From: VRUE01 sp036276735
GTDB lineage: Bacteria > Actinomycetota > Thermoleophilia > Solirubrobacterales > 70-9
Direction of reading: 5' to 3'
DNA length: 15,015 bases
Assembly: GCA_036276735.1 (NCBI GenBank)
Contig: DASUOH010000024.1
Span: 1-15,015 of the forward strand
Below are positions 12,939 to 15,015 of this stretch, piece by piece. A program made the translations under genes and the position numbers. The notes beneath the pieces are model-generated. The model did not search any database, was not told the origin of the DNA, and saw nothing but the letters and a program-made list of their open reading frames with translations. Within the stretch, counting starts at the first letter, position 1, and each line of letters begins with the position of its first letter.

Positions 12939-14068
12939 GGCGCCGTCGGGCCGGACTCCACGCCCGCCTCGACGAGAATCGCCTCACAGACCGCCAGCAT
13001 CGCGTCGAGATCGCGCGCGGCAACCCGCTCCGCCGCGGTGTGCACGTCTTCGGGGCCGTTCGCGAGCAGCACGCAGTCGAGGCCCTTGAGCCGGAACGCG
13101 TTGACGTCGCTGCCGCCGCCGATCGCCGTCTGGACCGGCGGGAAGGCGGCCTTGCGTAGACCCGCTTCCGCGACGGCGAGCGCCGGTGAGTCCGTGGGCA
13201 GCTCGTAGCCGCGAAACAGCTCTTCGACCCGGACGTCGACGTCGCAACCGTGCTCACTTGCGCCCCAGGCGAAGTCCTCGGTGATCGCGGTGGCGACACG
13301 AGCCGCGCGCTCGCCGTCGAGGCTCCGGGTCTCGGCGAGCACCCGGCAATGGCCGGGGACCACGTTGCCCGACGTCCCCCCTCCGATCACGCCGACGTTA
13401 GCGGTGGTGCCCTCGTCAAGCCGCCCCAGCTCCATCCGGGCGATCGCCGCAGCCGCCGCCGCGATCGCGTTGTGTCCTTCCTCGGGGCTGATCCCGGCGT
13501 GCGCCTCGACCCCGATGAAGTCCGCGACGATTTTCTGCTGGGTGGGCGTCGCGACGATCACCTCGCCCACCGGCCCAGCGTGATCGAGGACGAAGCCAAA
13601 GCTCGATAGCAGCCGCCCGAGGTCGAACGCCTTGGCGCCGCGCAGGCCCTGCTCCTCGGCGACGGTCAGCAGCAGCTCGATCCCGACCGGCGGCGGCTCC
13701 TCGGCGTGCCGCGCCACCAGCTCCAGCAGGACGGCCACGGCCGCCTTGTTGTCGGCCCCCAGGATCGTCTGGCCGCGGCTGCGAAAGACCCCTTCGGATT
13801 CGACCACGTCGACCTGCCCCTCGTGGGGCACGGTGTCGAGGTGTGCGCAGAACATCACCCAGCGGTCGGTCCGCCCCGGGAGGCGGGCGAGCAGATTGCC
13901 AGCCCCCGCCCCGGCAGCTCCCGCAGCGTCGTCCTCGCTTGCCTCGACACCCAGCGCGCGCAGCTCGGCGAGCACGGTGTCGGCGACCTCGCGCTCCTCT
14001 CCGGTGGGGCTTCGCACTTCGCAGAGCCGCACGAAGCGCTCGTGCAATCTCGATCTTCCCGCCTCCAC
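12935..14068 (-). CDS. M20-family metallopeptidase (PepT/tripeptidase-like)
   Basis: A 377-residue zinc aminoacyl-peptidase of clan MH, cytoplasmic since no signal peptide is seen. The two-metal site is complete: His76 and Asp78 (CAHLDTV), Asp106 bridging (GADNKAA), Glu138/Glu139 (AEEQGLRG), Asp162 (VLDHAG) and His343 near the end (EDVHTAAERV). GVEAHAGISPEEGHNAI (186-202) is the dimerisation-domain signature shared with PepT and related tripeptidases. Family resemblance suggests peptide hydrolysis; amidohydrolase activity on other substrates is possible. The start is uncertain: the GTG at 14068 has no clear ribosome binding site, while a TTG at 14047 has GGGAAG about 7 bp upstream. The stop overlaps the DUF3866 start. 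pyrG ends 34 bp upstream. Confidence 0.9.
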   Translation of the reverse strand: MEAGRSRLHERFVRLCEVRSPTGEEREVADTVLAELRALGVEASEDDAAGAAGAGAGNLLARLPGRTDRWVMFCAHLDTVPHEGQVDVVESEGVFRSRGQTILGADNKAAVAVLLELVARHAEEPPPVGIELLLTVAEEQGLRGAKAFDLGRLLSSFGFVLDHAGPVGEVIVATPTQQKIVADFIGVEAHAGISPEEGHNAIAAAAAAIARMELGRLDEGTTANVGVIGGGTSGNVVPGHCRVLAETRSLDGERAARVATAITEDFAWGASEHGCDVDVRVEELFRGYELPTDSPALAVAEAGLRKAAFPPVQTAIGGGSDVNAFRLKGLDCVLLANGPEDVHTAAERVAARDLDAMLAVCEAILVEAGVESGPTAP

Positions 14069-14100
14069 GGCGAGACAGGCTAAATCGACGCGATGCCGGC

Positions 14101-14117
14101 CGTCAGCCCGACTGACG
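14101..14117. other. Short hairpin at the end of pyrG
   Basis: CGTCAG and CTGACG form a perfect 6-bp inverted repeat around CCCGA, overlapping the pyrG stop codon. No U-tract follows on the transcribed strand, so it is a weak candidate for attenuation between pyrG and the peptidase gene and may be chance. Confidence 0.25.
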
Positions 14118-15015
14118 CACGCCGACGTCCTGCTCGCTCCCCGCCGGCTCCTCCGAGGGGGTGGGCCGCGTGCCGGCCTGGCGCGCCGCGGCGCCGACGA
14201 ACTCGCGGAAGAGCGGCTCGGGCCGGTTCGGCCGCGAGTTGAACTCCGGGTGAAATTGGGAGGCTACGAAGAAGGGGTGGTCGGGGAGCTCGACCATCTC
14301 GACCAGGCGCTCGTCGGGCGAGGTGCCGCCGCAGACGAGGCCCTCGTCTTCGAGCCGGCGGCGCAGCTGGATGTTGACCTCGTAGCGGTGGCGGTGGCGC
14401 TTGTAGATGACCGCCTCGCCGGCGAAGATCTCGCGCGCCCTCGTCCCCTCGTGGAGCTTCACCGGGTCGGCGCCGAGGCGCATCGTCCCGCCGAGGTCGG
14501 TGACCTCCTTCTGCTCGGGCAGGAGGTCGACGACCGGGAACGGGGTCTCGGGATCGAACTCAGCCGAGTTGGCCCCGTCCATGTCGCAGACGTGGCGGGC
14601 ATAGTCGACGACCGCCATCTGCATCCCGAGGCAGATCCCGAGGAACGGGACGCCGTTCTCGCGCGCGTAGCGGGAGGCCGCGACCTTGCCCTCGATCCCG
14701 CGCTCGCCGAACCCGCCCGGGATCAGGACCCCGTCGGCACCGGCGAGATCGGCGACGTCGAGATCCTCGCTGCTGACCAGGTCGACCTCGACGTTGACGC
14801 CGTGGTGCCAGCCGCCGTGCTTGAGCGCCTCGATCACCGACTTGTAGGCGTCCTCGAGCTGCACGTACTTGCCGACGAGCGCGATCCGGACGGTGCCCTC
14901 GGCGGCGTCGGCTCGGCGGCAGAACTCCTCCCAGTCGGCGAGGTCCGGCGCCGGCGCCTCGATCGCGAAGTGGTCGAGGATGAGGTCGTCGAGGCCCTCG
15001 GCGCGGAACGCGAGC
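14103..15015 (-). CDS. pyrG: CTP synthase PyrG, C-terminal part (runs off window)
   Basis: CTP synthase makes CTP from UTP, ATP and glutamine. The visible 304 codons hold the end of the synthetase domain (EGLDDLILDHF, VRIALVGKYVQLEDAYKSVI) and the whole class I glutamine amidotransferase domain. The latter has IPGGFGERGIEGKVAASRYA, the nucleophile Cys in GICLGMQMAVVDYA, and the catalytic His-Glu in FHPEFNSRPNRPEPLF. YKRHRHRYEVN is also characteristic. The frame is open from the stop at 14103 to the window edge; an internal ATG at 14864 is not the start. A 35-residue Pro/Ser/Glu-rich tail extends past the domain. It heads the minus-strand housekeeping block as seen here. Confidence 0.97.
   Translation of the reverse strand, partial: LAFRAEGLDDLILDHFAIEAPAPDLADWEEFCRRADAAEGTVRIALVGKYVQLEDAYKSVIEALKHGGWHHGVNVEVDLVSSEDLDVADLAGADGVLIPGGFGERGIEGKVAASRYARENGVPFLGICLGMQMAVVDYARHVCDMDGANSAEFDPETPFPVVDLLPEQKEVTDLGGTMRLGADPVKLHEGTRAREIFAGEAVIYKRHRHRYEVNIQLRRRLEDEGLVCGGTSPDERLVEMVELPDHPFFVASQFHPEFNSRPNRPEPLFREFVGAAARQAGTRPTPSEEPAGSEQDVGVRQSG

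Overview
The window is very GC-rich and fully coding-dense, with GTG and TTG starts, weak ribosome binding sites and tRNA genes that do not encode CCA. Together with a DUF3866 gene next to xerD, this points to a high-GC actinobacterium, probably of the Thermoleophilia/Solirubrobacterales type. The phylum is fairly secure. The class is inference from gene content and was not tested by a search.

Region 1 (about 1-2592) is the integrase-proximal end of an integrated mobile element. From the left edge it holds the end of an IS3-family, IS6110-like insertion sequence (1-141) that cuts off an XRE-type regulator after 44 codons (142-274, minus strand). A 200-bp divergent intergenic region with a perfect 16-bp palindrome follows. 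Then come a small winged-helix-like protein and an intact XRE regulator with overlapping ends (475-1027), an excisionase-like HTH protein (1116-1325) and a convergent tyrosine integrase (1334-2488). Upstream of the integrase are tandem 11-bp repeats, probably arm-type integrase sites, and then a CAT-anticodon tRNA (2592-2665), the likely chromosomal attachment site. The remainder of the element lies to the left of the window.

Region 2 (2722-4199, minus) is a two-gene unit: a secreted lipoprotein with a thioredoxin-like C-terminal domain and an unusual Cys-x4-Cys motif, translationally coupled through ATGA to a stand-alone histidine phosphotransfer (HPt) protein. Region 3 (4286-6211, plus) diverges from it and encodes a short-chain dehydrogenase followed immediately by an MGT-type glycosyltransferase. 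A tRNA-Asn(GTT) separates this from the next block.

Region 4 (6331-15015, minus) is a core housekeeping block, transcribed in the order pyrG (partial), M20 peptidase, DUF3866 protein, xerD, mutM, recO, dgt, dnaG, then tRNA-Asn. It links CTP synthesis, dNTP pool control, chromosome dimer resolution, oxidised-base repair, recombination repair and replication priming. Gaps are mostly under 50 bp and one junction is a GTGA overlap, so most of it is probably co-transcribed. A 14-bp-arm hairpin between xerD and mutM could be a processing or attenuation point.

No CRISPR array, rRNA, replication origin or clear defence system was seen. The least-described parts are the regulator/integrase module of the mobile element and the lipoprotein-HPt pair.
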